DNA of 20,744 nucleotides. Origin: Ophiothrix spiculata. Its lineage: Eukaryota; Echinodermata; Ophiuroidea; Amphilepidida; Ophiotrichidae. Positions 9,696 to 19,233 of the stretch are shown here, one piece after another (position 1 is the first letter of the stretch; every line of letters begins with the position of its first letter). The notes under the pieces were generated by a model. It ran no database searches. It had not been told where the DNA came from and saw nothing but the letters and a program-made list of their open reading frames with translations. The stretch is taken from assembly GCA_000969725.1 (NCBI GenBank), contig JXSR01S074469.1, one strand, 5' to 3'. The position numbers and the translations under genes are program-made.

Positions 9696-9800
9696 CACTC
9701 TAAAAAAAGTTGGGTCAAAAACGGAACATGGTTGGCAGGTTGGGTTAAATTTTGCACAATATTGGGTATAATTTGACACAATGTTGGGTAAAAACGTGCA
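9696..9800 (+). repeat. Solo end of a CACTCTAA-type element with TTGGGT words
   Basis: TA then CACTCTAAAAAAAGTTGGGT (9694-9715) starts like the 572-bp element at 3151. The word TTGGGT recurs at 9710, 9740, 9762 and 9784 (spacings 30, 22 and 22). I found no matching right end (TTAGAGTG) downstream, so this is a truncated or decayed member, or a relative with a different interior. Confidence 0.45.
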
Positions 9801-10065
9801 CGTGAGCAAATTTTGTTTCGTATCGGTTTTAGGGACAACAAAACATTTGAACAGCGCCATCATTGTACCAGTTTATGCTAATTATCTCAAAAATGACGCG
9901 ACCGATTTGATTTTTTTTGCATTAAAACATGCACAACCCCTAGCTTGACAATTACATAAAAAAGCTTATTGGGTTATGTTGCGTTTTTGCGCCTCGCGCG
10001 AAAATCAAAATCCTGGGTCCATATGGACCCCCCCCCCCTTTATGCACTTAAGTGTTAAATATAAT
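9800..10065. other. Short unique stretch with a 16-bp palindrome
   Basis: GGGTCCATATGGACCC at 10015-10030 is a perfect palindrome. It runs into eleven consecutive C (10028-10038). The neighbouring GCGCCTCGCGCG (9989-10000) is an unusually GC-rich patch for this window. Nothing coding. Confidence 0.6.
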
Positions 10066-10545
10066 TGGTAATTCAGAAATTCAATTACAAACCTTCCAGT
10101 AGTACAATACAATAATATTAAGAGCATGGAAACGCCAGTTAAGAGAGGTCATGGCACATTGTGTTTTTAGGCAATGAGTCGAATATTTCCTAGAGCGTTA
10201 AGTCTATTTTTGTTTTTCAATCTAAAACTTTAGCAATATGCAAATTCACTGTTCAAAAATGCAGTTATTCCTTATAAGTGCATAATCGTCATTCAAGAAT
10301 ACAACTTGCTTACTTTAACAATACTGGCTCTTTTATTACGTGCCCTGTATAATTTGAATCATGAAATAGCATAGCAAATATGCTTTAAAGATTTTTGATT
10401 AATCCTCGACCTCGCATCAATTCATTTTTTTCAGTTAATATTTTGAAATGTTTTTGAAAAGGTAGATTTGAGTAATTGGTAGTCGTTTTACTCGGGGAGT
10501 TGTCATGAACTGACTCATCGGTGTATATTTAAAATGTTCATGTGC
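10066..10545 (+). repeat. Second duplicated pair, left member
   Basis: It aligns in the same orientation with 13066-13585. Shared anchors are TTCAGAAATTCAATTACAA, AAGAGCATGGAAACGCCAGT, TTTTTCAATCTA, CAATATGCAAAT, TATAATTTGAATCATGAAAT, CATCAATTCATTTT and AAAAGGTAGATTT. Divergence is clearly greater than between copies A and B, so this pair is older. No open frame is conserved between the members. Confidence 0.8.
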
Positions 10546-11066
10546 TTTAGGTACTGATAATACGAAATAACAACTATTTGATTATATTTGAACTATTTGG
10601 AATTTGTGTTGTGTTAAATGGATTAAAGATCCTCCTGTCGTTGTTTAACTACTTTCTAATAAACAACGATGGTGGAAAAATTTATTACTACAATTATGTT
10701 GATACTGTGTGGACAGATCGTCCACAATCATGTATATTCGGAAGATATGAGCACACATATTGGACCTCTACTTATTAAGAATTAATTTATTGTTGCTCGG
10801 TACTTCTTAAGGATATTTAATTTTAAACAAAATGCAACTCTGAGGAAATTACACTAACACCTTAGGTGACGAACAACAATTTCCATTTTGACAACATCTT
10901 GTAAAATCAGCCATATTTGAACAATTTTGGTAAATTTTATTTTTTTTGAATATTTCTTTGTACACATTTTTCAGTTTTTCTCATTTTTTTCGGATTATTT
11001 ATTTATTTTGGGTCAAAAAAAAATTTCTATGATCATTCCGACATTGTTTATTAGTAAATAATTTCA
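10546..11066. other. AT-rich stretch, nothing recognised
   Basis: A 66-codon open frame at 10578-10778 begins at a TTG, has no recognisable domain and no counterpart elsewhere in the window, so I do not call it a gene. T-rich runs near 10940-11000 are low complexity. Confidence 0.45.
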
Positions 11067-11360
11067 AGAAAGGAGATAATATTCTAACATATCGTTTTGA
11101 GATGTCAAAATTGATGACAGTCATATAGCCAAAAGGGTTTCAAAACTAAAAAGATTAAATCAAAATAAATGAAAATGGGCGTTGATTTGTCCACTCTAGA
11201 GAGTTTCAAAAGGACACTAATTTCAACTTTAAAAGGAGAATGATTCTCTGCAGTCTAGTTTGACGTATGTCGTAGAAATCTAACAAATATGGACACGGGG
11301 GAGTTTATTTCCGCCAGGTTATTATTAACAGTATGACAGATCAATATCTTCGTCTAATTT
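11067..11360 (+). repeat. Dispersed repeat family, diverged third member
   Basis: It matches the right flank of both duplication copies: ATCGTTTTGAGATGTCAAAA, ATTGATGACAGTCATATAGCC, CTAGTTTGACGTATGTCGTA, ATGGACACGGGGGAGTT, and later GATCAATATCTTCGTCTAAT. Because this member lies outside the A/B duplication, the family is a true interspersed repeat and not simply part of the duplication. Confidence 0.75.
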
Positions 11361-11640
11361 ACACTTCAGAAAAAAGATCTCGAAATTGAAAGAAATATCA
11401 TCCTCATTTAAGTGATTTTAAGTTAGCATTAAGCATGACCGTAATATAACAAATTTTATTCAAATTGTTAAATTTAATGAGGAATTTAGTAATACATTAG
11501 GATTTTCACTTCACATTTTAGTTTTTCATAATAACTTTGCTACCCCCTTTTAATACTAACATTGCTATATACTTGTAGGACAAGCACATGAAGTAAGTAT
11601 CTTTATAATCTTCTTATCTTCAAATTATTTCGGCTAATAA
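11361..11640. other. Unassigned stretch upstream of the LINE remnant
   Basis: No coding similarity is visible upstream of two consecutive in-frame stops at 11635-11640. If the LINE remnant once extended further 5', this segment is too decayed for me to read. Confidence 0.4.
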
Positions 11641-12440
11641 TCGTGTAAGATATCAAGAAAAGACAATACCAAGTGGATAGCTGCAGCGACACGTTTAAAG
11701 GACGTTGTAAATGGTAGAAGATTTATTAACCTAGATAAATTAACCAATAAAATTAAAAGTGCCTCTAATATTTTTGAGCTCCATAAGTTGAAGGCACCAA
11801 TTCCTAGATATTGGAAAGATAAAATAACAAGCGGTAATCTCGAAGCTGAAAACAAACAAAGAGTTATGTTTTTGTGAACAAGAAATTAAGACACATCTGC
11901 GAAATCGATACAAAAGTCCTGTATAAAATGTTTAATGTTATTGATGACAATACTTCATTTATTAAATACTGGGATAAAGAAAATGTATACTTTGACAATT
12001 GGGAAAATATTTTTCGTTTTAAGATTTAAGAAAGAATTCTTAACAAAATAGGCCACTTTCAATATAATGTTCTCTATAATTTAATTTGTTGCAAGAAAAA
12101 CCCTCCACACATAGAGACTTATCGATTCTAATTTGTGTTCATTTTGTAATATTATTGACGACTATGAACATTTCTTTACAAAATGCAAACAAAACAAAAG
12201 TCAATGGGTGCAAATTTCTAACTACGTTAAAACTGTTAAAAATGGTAATCTTAATGTATCACTAAAACACATTATTGGTGGATGGAACATTGAAAAGAAG
12301 GAATATTGTTTCAAATTTTAATCGAAGTAGCATCATTCGCAATTTATAAGTCAAAAATTGTCAACAATCAAACAAATAAGATTATTCCTAATACTTTACT
12401 ATTTTCGCAAGAAATTCAAAAACTAGATGAATTTTTTTAA
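11641..12440 (+). pseudogene. Decayed LINE (non-LTR retrotransposon) ORF2 C-terminus
   Basis: This is the end of a LINE polyprotein downstream of the reverse transcriptase, broken by frameshifts and stops. Segment 1 (11641-11874) reads like the post-RT region, with KWIAAATRLKDVVNG and LKAPIPRYWKDKI. A -1 shift near 11871 leads to segment 2 (11871-12128), with KYWDKENVYFDNWENI, a TAA at 12027-12029, then KIGHFQYNVLYNLICCKK. A shift near 12129 leads to segment 3 (12133-12318), with a zinc-knuckle pattern C-x2-C-x7-H-x4-C (CSFCNIIDDYEHFFTKC) followed by W. A final shift near 12309 gives segment 4, ending LDEFF at the stop 12438-12440. The C-x2-C-x7-H-x4-C-then-W arrangement is known from LINE ORF2 C-termini (zf-RVT-like). 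An L1/Tx1-type clade seems likely. It is inactive, and no poly-A or microsatellite tail is clear downstream. Confidence 0.8.
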
Positions 12441-13065
12441 AATTCAAACATCAAAATGTAAAATAAATGAAAAAGATTATTTGGAGCATTAAGTAAACTG
12501 TGTAAATCATTACCATATATGTTGTGATTTATGCTAATTTATTTTGTTTCATGCGAGTGTGCATGGTGGGAGGTGTTACCTTTCGTAATGCATTCTGGCA
12601 TTAAAAAGACATGAACTAAAAATACAATATAAAAATTATGAAGACAATATGTGAACATTATAACAATTGAAATAAAAGCATTAGCTAACCTCTCTGAGGT
12701 AGAAAGATAAAACAAAACATTATACATCTTTATTATTTTAAAGCCGTGGCAGTCAAAAATGCTTCAAAATGTCTTTTAATGTCAGTTGTAATTTTAACTT
12801 TGATCGTGGTCTAAATTTTAAACCTCGTTTGTACATACGGACCGTAAGGTTTTCGATAATTGAAGATTACTCTACGATTACTGTATTTGACACATTTTAT
12901 CTTTGTTGAATTTAGAAGATTCACTTTGATCTGTTGTAAGAACAAACTTTTCAGATTTCAGCACACATTCAAAATACAGTTTCGTGGTACCAGATTACTG
13001 TCGATGAAACATGACTTTAAAAATACTTTCAACGTGTTCTGTTCATAATGGTCTTTCGTAATTGT
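12441..13065. other. AT-rich stretch, nothing recognised
   Basis: It follows the LINE stop and may include its 3' untranslated region, but I see no tail or flanking duplication. Open frames of 62 codons on both strands look like chance. Confidence 0.45.
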
Positions 13066-13585
13066 ATTCATTCAGAAATTGAATTACAATGGTACCACTA
13101 GTATAAGTTATTAATATAAAGAGCACGAAAACGTCAGTTAAGTGAGGCCATGACATAATATGTTTTCAGGCAACGATTCCAGTATTCAATTGAGTAGGTG
13201 TTACGGTAAGTCTGTTTCCGTTTTTCAATCTACTCTTTTGACAATATGCAAATACAATTAAATGCACTTATTAGTAAGACTAAGCGCATAAACGCCAAAA
13301 GCCCTATTCAAGAATATAAATTGTTTACTTTGACAATTTGAGTTATTTTAGTGCCATTTACCTGAACCATAAATACCATTTCGTGCCTTATATAATTTGA
13401 ACTATGAAATGGCATGGCGCAAATAGGCTTCAAACAAATTAGGTTAATCCTCACATCAATTCATTTTACAGTTAATGTCTTATGCGATGGTTCGAGAAAA
13501 CTTAAAAGGTAGATTTTAGTAATTCATTTTAGACTTAACTTCGTGGAATTGTAATGCTTAACATGACTCGTTGGTGCTTTATTTT
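13066..13585 (+). repeat. Second duplicated pair, right member
   Basis: It is the partner of 10066-10545, with anchors in the same order and orientation and several small indels (for example an extra ATTCAATTGAGTAGGTGTTACG near 13184). Its left edge abuts non-homologous sequence close to 13066. No conserved frame is present. Confidence 0.8.
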
Positions 13586-15029
13586 TTACTCTACAAATGA
13601 CTCTTCGGTTATTTGGGTATTAAGGGTACAGCGCTTAGGTTGAACTCAAAAGAGCAGCAATTGAATTATGAATGTCATTCAACATTTAGCAAGCCAATAA
13701 TTGCTTGTAAGAGTAAAGGAATATTATACAGTGTAATGCATGTATTTTTACATATTTTTCCGTTGCTCAAAATGACATCAACTGTCGACTAACATTTTAC
13801 CAAAATTAATTATTATGACAAAAAAGACTTGTTTTCGTTCTCCATAAGCATGTAATGTGGCATTCTATTGACTTGGTCAAAATAAGCAATAATTTCCTGA
13901 TGAAGTTAGACTTCAGCTGCGAAAAATACAACATTGAGTTTTGGCATATTTTAGTATAAAACGAGTCAATTTTATTTGCTGCGAAGAACATGTGTGTCTA
14001 AACAAGGTTTGTATCAAAACTACACATTTTAAACAATAAAATGATAATTTAGAAATAATTTTGTTGGGCATAACAGATTGCATATTCAAGAATTACTGTT
14101 TAATAAAGGAAGACATTTTTAATTATTTGTGTTGAAAAGGTAGCAATGTTGAAGTCGACTGTTAAGAAATAAGTTAAGAATAACAAGAAAGAACAAACGT
14201 ACATATATCTATAAAATACAAAATAGATCCAACGGACAAGGTACAAAACAAGGATCAAATTTGATACAGAAAGTAACTAATAGTACAATTATCTAATTAA
14301 ATGAAAACAAAATAAGCTAACTTATTGTGGGGAGGATAACAACATAAGCTTAATATCTAGAAAAATATAAAAATATATACATATTTAAAATGTCGACGAG
14401 GTAGTTAAATAAGAAAGATCCAAACTGTATTTTTGTCTGTTTCTATATATAACTTGTTCCATAATGATCAGTGGATAATATTATAAGATGTTTTATAATG
14501 ATAATTGGAAATAATTCTTAGTTAATTCTTACTTAATTAGTTTTTTCTTAAAATACAATGTTTCTTTTCACTTTTTTTCGTCCAACTTTTACTATTTTCG
14601 TCTAATGTTAAATCTTGTAAAACCAATTTAAAAAAATACATAAATATCGCAGCAAAAAGCTGTATGCAAAGTTCTTGTATTGTTGTGATAACATGAATTC
14701 ATATTCATTGTTAAAAAGATGATAATTAAGCAACGTGTCTCAATATTAATTATACGGAATATACGGAAACGGTCACTTCGACAACTATTTTAAGTAAGTC
14801 TTGTTGGACTATTCCTTATTCAATGCAAATCACAACATATGGAAGCTAACGCTTACCTCAGGGAACGAATATTACTATATTTTTAGGAAATCTTTTACCA
14901 AATCTTATTTATCAATCACAAATCATTTTGCATTTTATGACTCCTTAAAAATAAAAAGAAACAAGTAACAAAACTATTCGATCTACCCATAGTAACATAA
15001 ATATAGTTCAGCCAACAAGAAACCTTACA
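13586..15029. other. AT-rich stretch, nothing recognised
   Basis: This is about 1.4 kb without a supported gene or element. The minus-strand frame 13806-13991 has no family features. A-rich runs occur near 14200-14400 and T/A-rich runs near 14520-14640. This is the largest unexplained interval in the window. Confidence 0.45.
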
Positions 15030-15270
15030 GATTTAAAGATTCAAACTTTATTTCAATACAAATATAAAAATACAAAAGTTTAACATCAAAAGTATAACAT
15101 AAAATAACCCAAACAAAAGTTATACGGAGGAGAAGATAGCATGATCAATAAGGCTTATAAATTGTTTACCTCTAAAAACACAAAAATACACCGCAGATGT
15201 TCAGATGACTACGGAACAAGACGGAGACGGAGACGGAGACGGGGACGGGGACAAAGACAGCTCAAAAAAC
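15030..15270 (-). mobile_element. Probable 3' end of a minus-strand LINE or transcript
   Basis: Read on the minus strand, a stretch with a GTCTCC-type hexamer array (plus strand 15220-15256) is followed by about 170 bases of untranslated-looking sequence. It ends in TATTGAAATAAAGTTTGAAT, with a canonical AATAAA signal (plus-strand TTTATT at 15047-15052) and then a TTTAAATC-like tail. Many invertebrate LINE 3' ends have this form, but no coding segment is attached, so a host 3' UTR or chance remains possible. Confidence 0.35.
15220..15256 (+). repeat. GGAGAC hexamer microsatellite
   Basis: ACGGAGACGGAGACGGAGAC passes into GGGGACGGGGAC, about six 6-bp units with the later ones carrying an A-to-G change. 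It stands out as GC-rich in an AT-rich setting. Confidence 0.9.
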
Positions 15271-15744
15271 GTGTGATTTTCATATAGCTTTGACTTTAAA
15301 GCAATACTTTAAAGTGTTAAAAATGAAGCACCACCTGTCACCCATGACTTTTGATTTTTTTTTAGCTTATTGAGTTTATTTTTGGTAGATATTGATATCT
15401 CCCAAATGATTTGGCTTAAGTGCGCTTACTTTTTCCTGTTATGGCCATTTGTTGAATTAAATTCGGGATCCCGAATTTAATTCAATACGTATTATAATTA
15501 GTATAGGAAAGCATTCATGTCCTTTTTACCCATTTTTCAGTGGCAAAATAATTTTATGACAAAATATACTAGAAAACTGTTTAATATAGTCCCATTTTAT
15601 GCTGTTTTTACTATAAACCATTTTTGATCAAAATCTTATAGTATTGCCTTTATTCTACTATATCCATGGTTGGACTCGGAAGTGTTTAACCGATTTAGTG
15701 AGCCACATGTTCGAACAGAATGGTTTTAAAAGGCTTTCTTATTT
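15271..15744. other. Unassigned stretch containing a 34-bp perfect palindrome
   Basis: The palindrome at 15452-15485 is perfect, centred on CGGGATCCCG with arms TTGAATTAAATT and its inverse. Nothing coding is visible on either side, and similarity to copy A begins to the right. Confidence 0.85.
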
Positions 15745-17022
15745 TAGTATAATTAAATTCATTAAGATGTCTGGTTGAATACTTCGGTTGGGTATCCATG
15801 TATGACTGAACGTCTCGTGAAGTAATTTCTAAAAGGTACAGGGAGCTCCTGTGCTCTCCATTTTCTTTATCATTGGAATATTACAACAATCTTGAAACTA
15901 ACTTTAGTTGGTCAAATTCAAAATACCTTTTAAATTCACAGTGGTGTTTAGTACTTTCCATTATCAAAAGTCATAGTTAATTTGCATACACGTGTACTTA
16001 TTTTTCATTGAACACAAAATAACAGATTATCCGGTCTGATTATGCTACATAACACGTAAAGCAGCACTTAGCTATTATCACTAAAGTTGAGATTCATAAA
16101 GAAGAAACACTCACATAGCTTAATGTGCATGTAAATATTAAACTCGAACCAACTTTGAGTAATAATTCTGACCGTATACAGCATATCCTGGCCAGGCTTT
16201 GAAGGTGCAACGTTCCTACGCACTACTAATATGGTTCATATTACTCGGAGTCTTTTTTGTAAACAGAAATGAAGGAGTTCAGTTCCGATGATCCGTTTAA
16301 GATGATGACAAGATCCTTGAGTTTTTTTAGTGTTACAAACGTTTTAAAACTGTGTTATCATTTCTCCGAAACACTTCACAATAGCGAAATTAATATCTTT
16401 AGTTACCGATCGTAGTTCAAGATTAGCCATATGTACATGTTTGTAAATTTCCCTTCATTGCGTTTATTAGATCATTTGCATGGTCTTTGCATATTTACAA
16501 AAATCATCTAGACAAACAAAATTAACTGAACAGTAAAACTACTACCAATTATCTTGCTTAATTCGGTGAATTAATATCTCGGGTCATATTGGTGTCCATT
16601 GACCATTTCTTTCAAAAGTGCAGCCGCTTTTACCTATCAAAAACCATCTCACCAGACCAATACTTCAACTTTCAATTTCATCATTCATTGCACTTAAATT
16701 TTGGAATAATCCACAAATTGGTCCAGTTTAAATATTTTGTAAATGCATAAAAAAAATGTTTGCAAGCTTTGAAAAATACTTTGTTAACCCATTACTGATT
16801 CTATTCACTGGGGTTAATAAGTATAGATAAACCCCAATTAAACATTGTTAATCCTTAACGACTCGTTTCAGTTTGCATGAGCGAAAGCAAAAGGTTTCGT
16901 ATAAAACAATAAAGACTATACTTTATGCGGTAAGATTAATTCGTTTTTCCCGTCAATTACTATTTTGTAAACTTCTAAGACTAAAAACTTCGTCCTTTAA
17001 TTTACAAAGCATTTGAACCGAC

Positions 17023-17229
17023 TTGAATGATATGAAAGATAACATTGTTACAGAGGAGAAAGATAGAGTACACGAAGAAAAAATTACATTAAGCGCTAGA
17101 TTACACATCATCAAACGTAAGTCAGCCGGTAATAGATACCCAATACAACCCCTTACATGTAGGATTAACTCAATGAATAATACAAAGAATTGTGTCTCAG
17201 GCCGTAAGCAGCATTTTATTGAAGCCTGA
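17023..17229 (+). pseudogene. Copy B counterpart of the short shared open frame
   Basis: It matches the frame at 2026-2228 from DNIVTEEKDRV onward and ends at the equivalent stop. The splice-donor-like AAACGTAAGT is preserved at 17115-17124. Differences include P to H, S to A, I to N, K to T and C to G, against two silent changes. The frame upstream of about 17030 is not shared, so a common start codon is doubtful. Function unknown; decayed exon or chance. Confidence 0.3.
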
Positions 17230-17268
17230 AAGAACTTAGATAATGAAGTTGATGAAAATTACACGTTA

Positions 17269-17509
17269 CTTGCCTTAAACTTTTGTACCGTTGATTTTGA
17301 CATTTCACCGGTAATAAATCATCCAACATTTAGTCCACAACCGACTAAATTACCATTTTCATGCCTTGAAGGACAGGAATATGCCTTGAGGGTATCATAG
17401 TACCCTTCACAACCCTTAAAGTAGACCACATAGTAGTGGATGGGCTAAATGTTGGATGATTTATTACCAGTGAAATGTCAAAATCAGTGGTACAAAAGTT
17501 TAAGGCAAG
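17269..17509. mobile_element. Foldback hairpin element with 65-bp arms
   Basis: The arms 17269-17333 and 17445-17509 start CTTGCCTTAAACTTTTGTAC and are reverse complements with three mismatches in 65. Similarity extends weakly outward (GTTAC against GTTCC), so the true ends may be 17265 and 17513. The spacer is 111 nt. Copy A has no such sequence at the matching place (around 2255-2275, where a T-run stands). Target duplication not seen; superfamily unassigned. Confidence 0.82.
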
Positions 17510-17612
17510 GAACAGTTTTTGATGATGAGCTGTGGTTTAATTTTAAAACACTTCACTGAAAATTTCGAAAATTATAACAGTGTTTTTAGTTAGTGGCCAC
17601 TACCGGTACTGG

Positions 17613-17634
17613 AAAAAGAAAGAAAGAAAGAAAG
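17613..17634 (+). repeat. GAAA microsatellite
   Basis: Perfect AAAG units follow GGTACTGG. Copy A has a shorter, interrupted version at the same place (2671-2693), so this microsatellite is older than the duplication and has changed length since. Confidence 0.85.
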
Positions 17635-17734
17635 TATTTGTGATTTGAATCGCTGCTTGGATTGCCATGAGCAATAAAATTAATAACATTCGTATGGCAC
17701 GCCTCGCATGACAAAACGTTGTTGAGTTTTTCAC

Positions 17735-17850
17735 TCTATATGTCGAGATCTCCCCTCTATTGGACGAGTTTTCCTGTCTGTTGGTCGAGTTTTCCCCTCT
17801 ATATATCGAGATCTCCCCTCTATTGGTCGAGTTTTCCAGTCTAAAGGTCG
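17735..17850 (+). repeat. Left-arm 21-bp tandem array
   Basis: About six 21-bp units alternate between two types, TCTATATGTCGAGATCTCCC and TCTATTGGTCGAGTTTTCC, with single-base variation. The last unit decays into the next array. A minus-strand open frame of 94 codons (17731-18015) is only a reading of these repeats. Confidence 0.92.
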
Positions 17851-17856
17851 AAAAAA

Positions 17857-18007
17857 TGTTGGCGAGAAAAAAATGTTGGCGAGAAAAAAATGTTGGCGAG
17901 AAGAAATATACTGGCGAGAAAAAAAAATGCTGGTGAGAAAAAAAAATGCTGGTGAGAAAAAATATGCTGGCGAGAAAAAAATGATGGCGAGAAAAAAATG
18001 ATGGTGA
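17857..18007 (+). repeat. Left-arm 17-19-bp tandem array
   Basis: Nine units follow the pattern TGNTGGYGAG plus seven to nine A (for example TGTTGGCGAGAAAAAAA). Unit length varies by A-run length. It is continuous with the 21-bp array and is mirrored in the right arm. Confidence 0.93.
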
Positions 18008-18049
18008 TCAGTCAATTTTCTTGTTATTTACGCCAAAATATACGTCAAA

Positions 18050-18420
18050 TATAGTTTGGCGTACACAATTTCAAATTTACATTGTGTTACGTTAGAAACA
18101 TTAAAGCATATACAATGTGTTGAGAGTTCACCCGCTATTCTTACTACTTGTTTATACGGCGGCGTATAGTTTGACGTATAAAATGTCAAAAATACATTGT
18201 GTATAGAAATACTTTCGTGACAGTCTTAACCACATAATTCAGAGGTGTACAACGATAAAGTGAAAATATATACGCCGACGTATAGTTTGACGTATAAAAT
18301 GTCAAAAATACATTGTGCATAGAAATACCTTCTTGACAGTCTTAACCACATAATTCGGAAGTGTACAACGATAAAGTGAAAATATATACGCCGGCGTATA
18401 ATTTGACGTATGATATTTAT
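18050..18420 (+). repeat. 116-bp tandem repeat in the foldback core
   Basis: Two good units start near 18163 and 18279, with the start of a further unit at 18395 (period exactly 116). A decayed unit precedes them near 18050. Units share GTATAGTTTGACGTATAAAA, ACATTGTGTATAGAAATAC, CAGTCTTAACCACATAATTC and GTGTACAACGATAAAGTGAA. The ACGTC/GACGT words at the unit edges are themselves inverted. Non-coding. Confidence 0.9.
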
Positions 18421-18493
18421 CTATAACATTGTGTATCAATGATATTGACATGTGAGTCATCCAATGAAGTTTTGAGAGGGGGGGTCACAACAT

Positions 18494-18516
18494 TTTAGTG
18501 ACCAGGGGTCACTAAA
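18494..18516 (+). repeat. 10-bp perfect stem, 3-nt loop in the foldback core
   Basis: TTTAGTGACC and GGTCACTAAA pair around AGG. It is flanked by TGAGTCA (18453-18459) and TGACTCA (18552-18558), inverse copies of one another. Role unknown; it could be an internal recombination or protein-binding structure of the transposon. Confidence 0.8.
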
Positions 18517-18759
18517 TGGCCACCCACACCGGCGTAATGGTGTCGAGGGGGTGACTCAGGGATTAGAAAGTCTTGAAGAACACAAATCACTCGATTGTGT
18601 GCATGGATTTTTCTACTTAATTCCTCTTGTCTGAGGGTGATCTCCCGGGGACACTCTCTTTATTTATTGACGGGGTGTGGAAACTGAAAAACCGGGCAGT
18701 CTTTGGAACTGAAATAATCTTGAAATGAGCATCTCCGAGAGCAGAAGAGTAGGGGGTCT

Positions 18760-19062
18760 TTAGTGCGGCATATACCAGTACCTTCCATCAATGTAAGTGA
18801 TCCCCTCCCCCGGGCTGTCGGCACAAAAGAATTGGGATCAAGAAAAGGTAGTACAAAAAAAGAAAATAAGAGCAAAGGGAATCTTAATCCTGCAGTGTTC
18901 CTCAAGCATCCTTTCAAACCGTTTCACACTATTACTGTCTCTCCAGTCAACAGAAATCTCTATTCTTCTAAGGAAATTGATAACTGATGTTAAATATTCG
19001 TTTCCGTGGTCGTTATCTGTTGCGCCATATTGTGAAATTGATATTCTGAGCCTGTCGTACAT
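18760..19062 (-). pseudogene. Coding-like minus-strand frame in the foldback core, one in-frame stop
   Basis: From ATG at 19062 the frame runs 74 codons (residues such as YLTSVINFLRRIEISVDW and VKRFERMLEEHCRIKIPF) to a TGA at 18838-18840. It then continues in the same frame as SQFFCADSPGEGITYIDG, then RYWYMPH, to a TAA at 18760-18762. Composition looks more protein-like and richer in G+C than the surroundings. A pyrimidine-rich tract ending GCCGACAG (about 18815) could instead be a splice acceptor, but I see no good donor upstream. I do not recognise a family. It may be a relic of a transposase or a captured host exon; chance is not excluded. Confidence 0.35.
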
Positions 19063-19080
19063 TTAGGGATCTTCACAAAT

Positions 19081-19233
19081 CTCGCCAACATCTTTTTTCC
19101 TCGCCAACATTTTTTTTTCGCCAACTTTTTTTTTTCTCACCAGCATTTTTTTTTTCTCGCCAGCATATTTTTTCTCACCAGCATTTTTTTTCACCAACAT
19201 TTTTTTTCTCGCCAACATTTTTTTTTCTCACCA
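19081..19233 (-). repeat. Right-arm 17-19-bp tandem array (inverse of the left array)
   Basis: About nine units of CTCGCCAACATTTTTTT or CTCACCAGCATTTTTTTT form the reverse complement of the TGNTGGYGAG array at 17857-18007. Unit number matches the left arm, while T-run lengths differ. Confidence 0.92.

Noticed and set aside
10578..10778. 66-codon plus-strand ORF beginning at TTG
   Set aside because: No ATG, no domain, no second copy; consistent with chance in AT-rich DNA.
17857..18007. CRISPR-like regularly repeated array
   Set aside because: The 17-19-bp units abut directly with no unique spacers, are mirrored at 19081-19233 and belong to a transposon arm in an animal-type genome.
17731..18015. 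94-codon minus-strand ORF rich in FF and RPIEG words
   Set aside because: It is a translation of the 21-bp and 17-19-bp tandem arrays of the foldback arm; periodicity follows the DNA repeats and there is no independent evidence of coding.
18660..18987. Overlapping ORFs on both strands in the foldback core (18660-18917 minus, 18763-18987 plus, 18797-19066 plus)
   Set aside because: They overlap one another in competing frames and read as low-complexity or unstructured; only the minus-strand frame at 18760-19062 looked worth reporting, and at low confidence.
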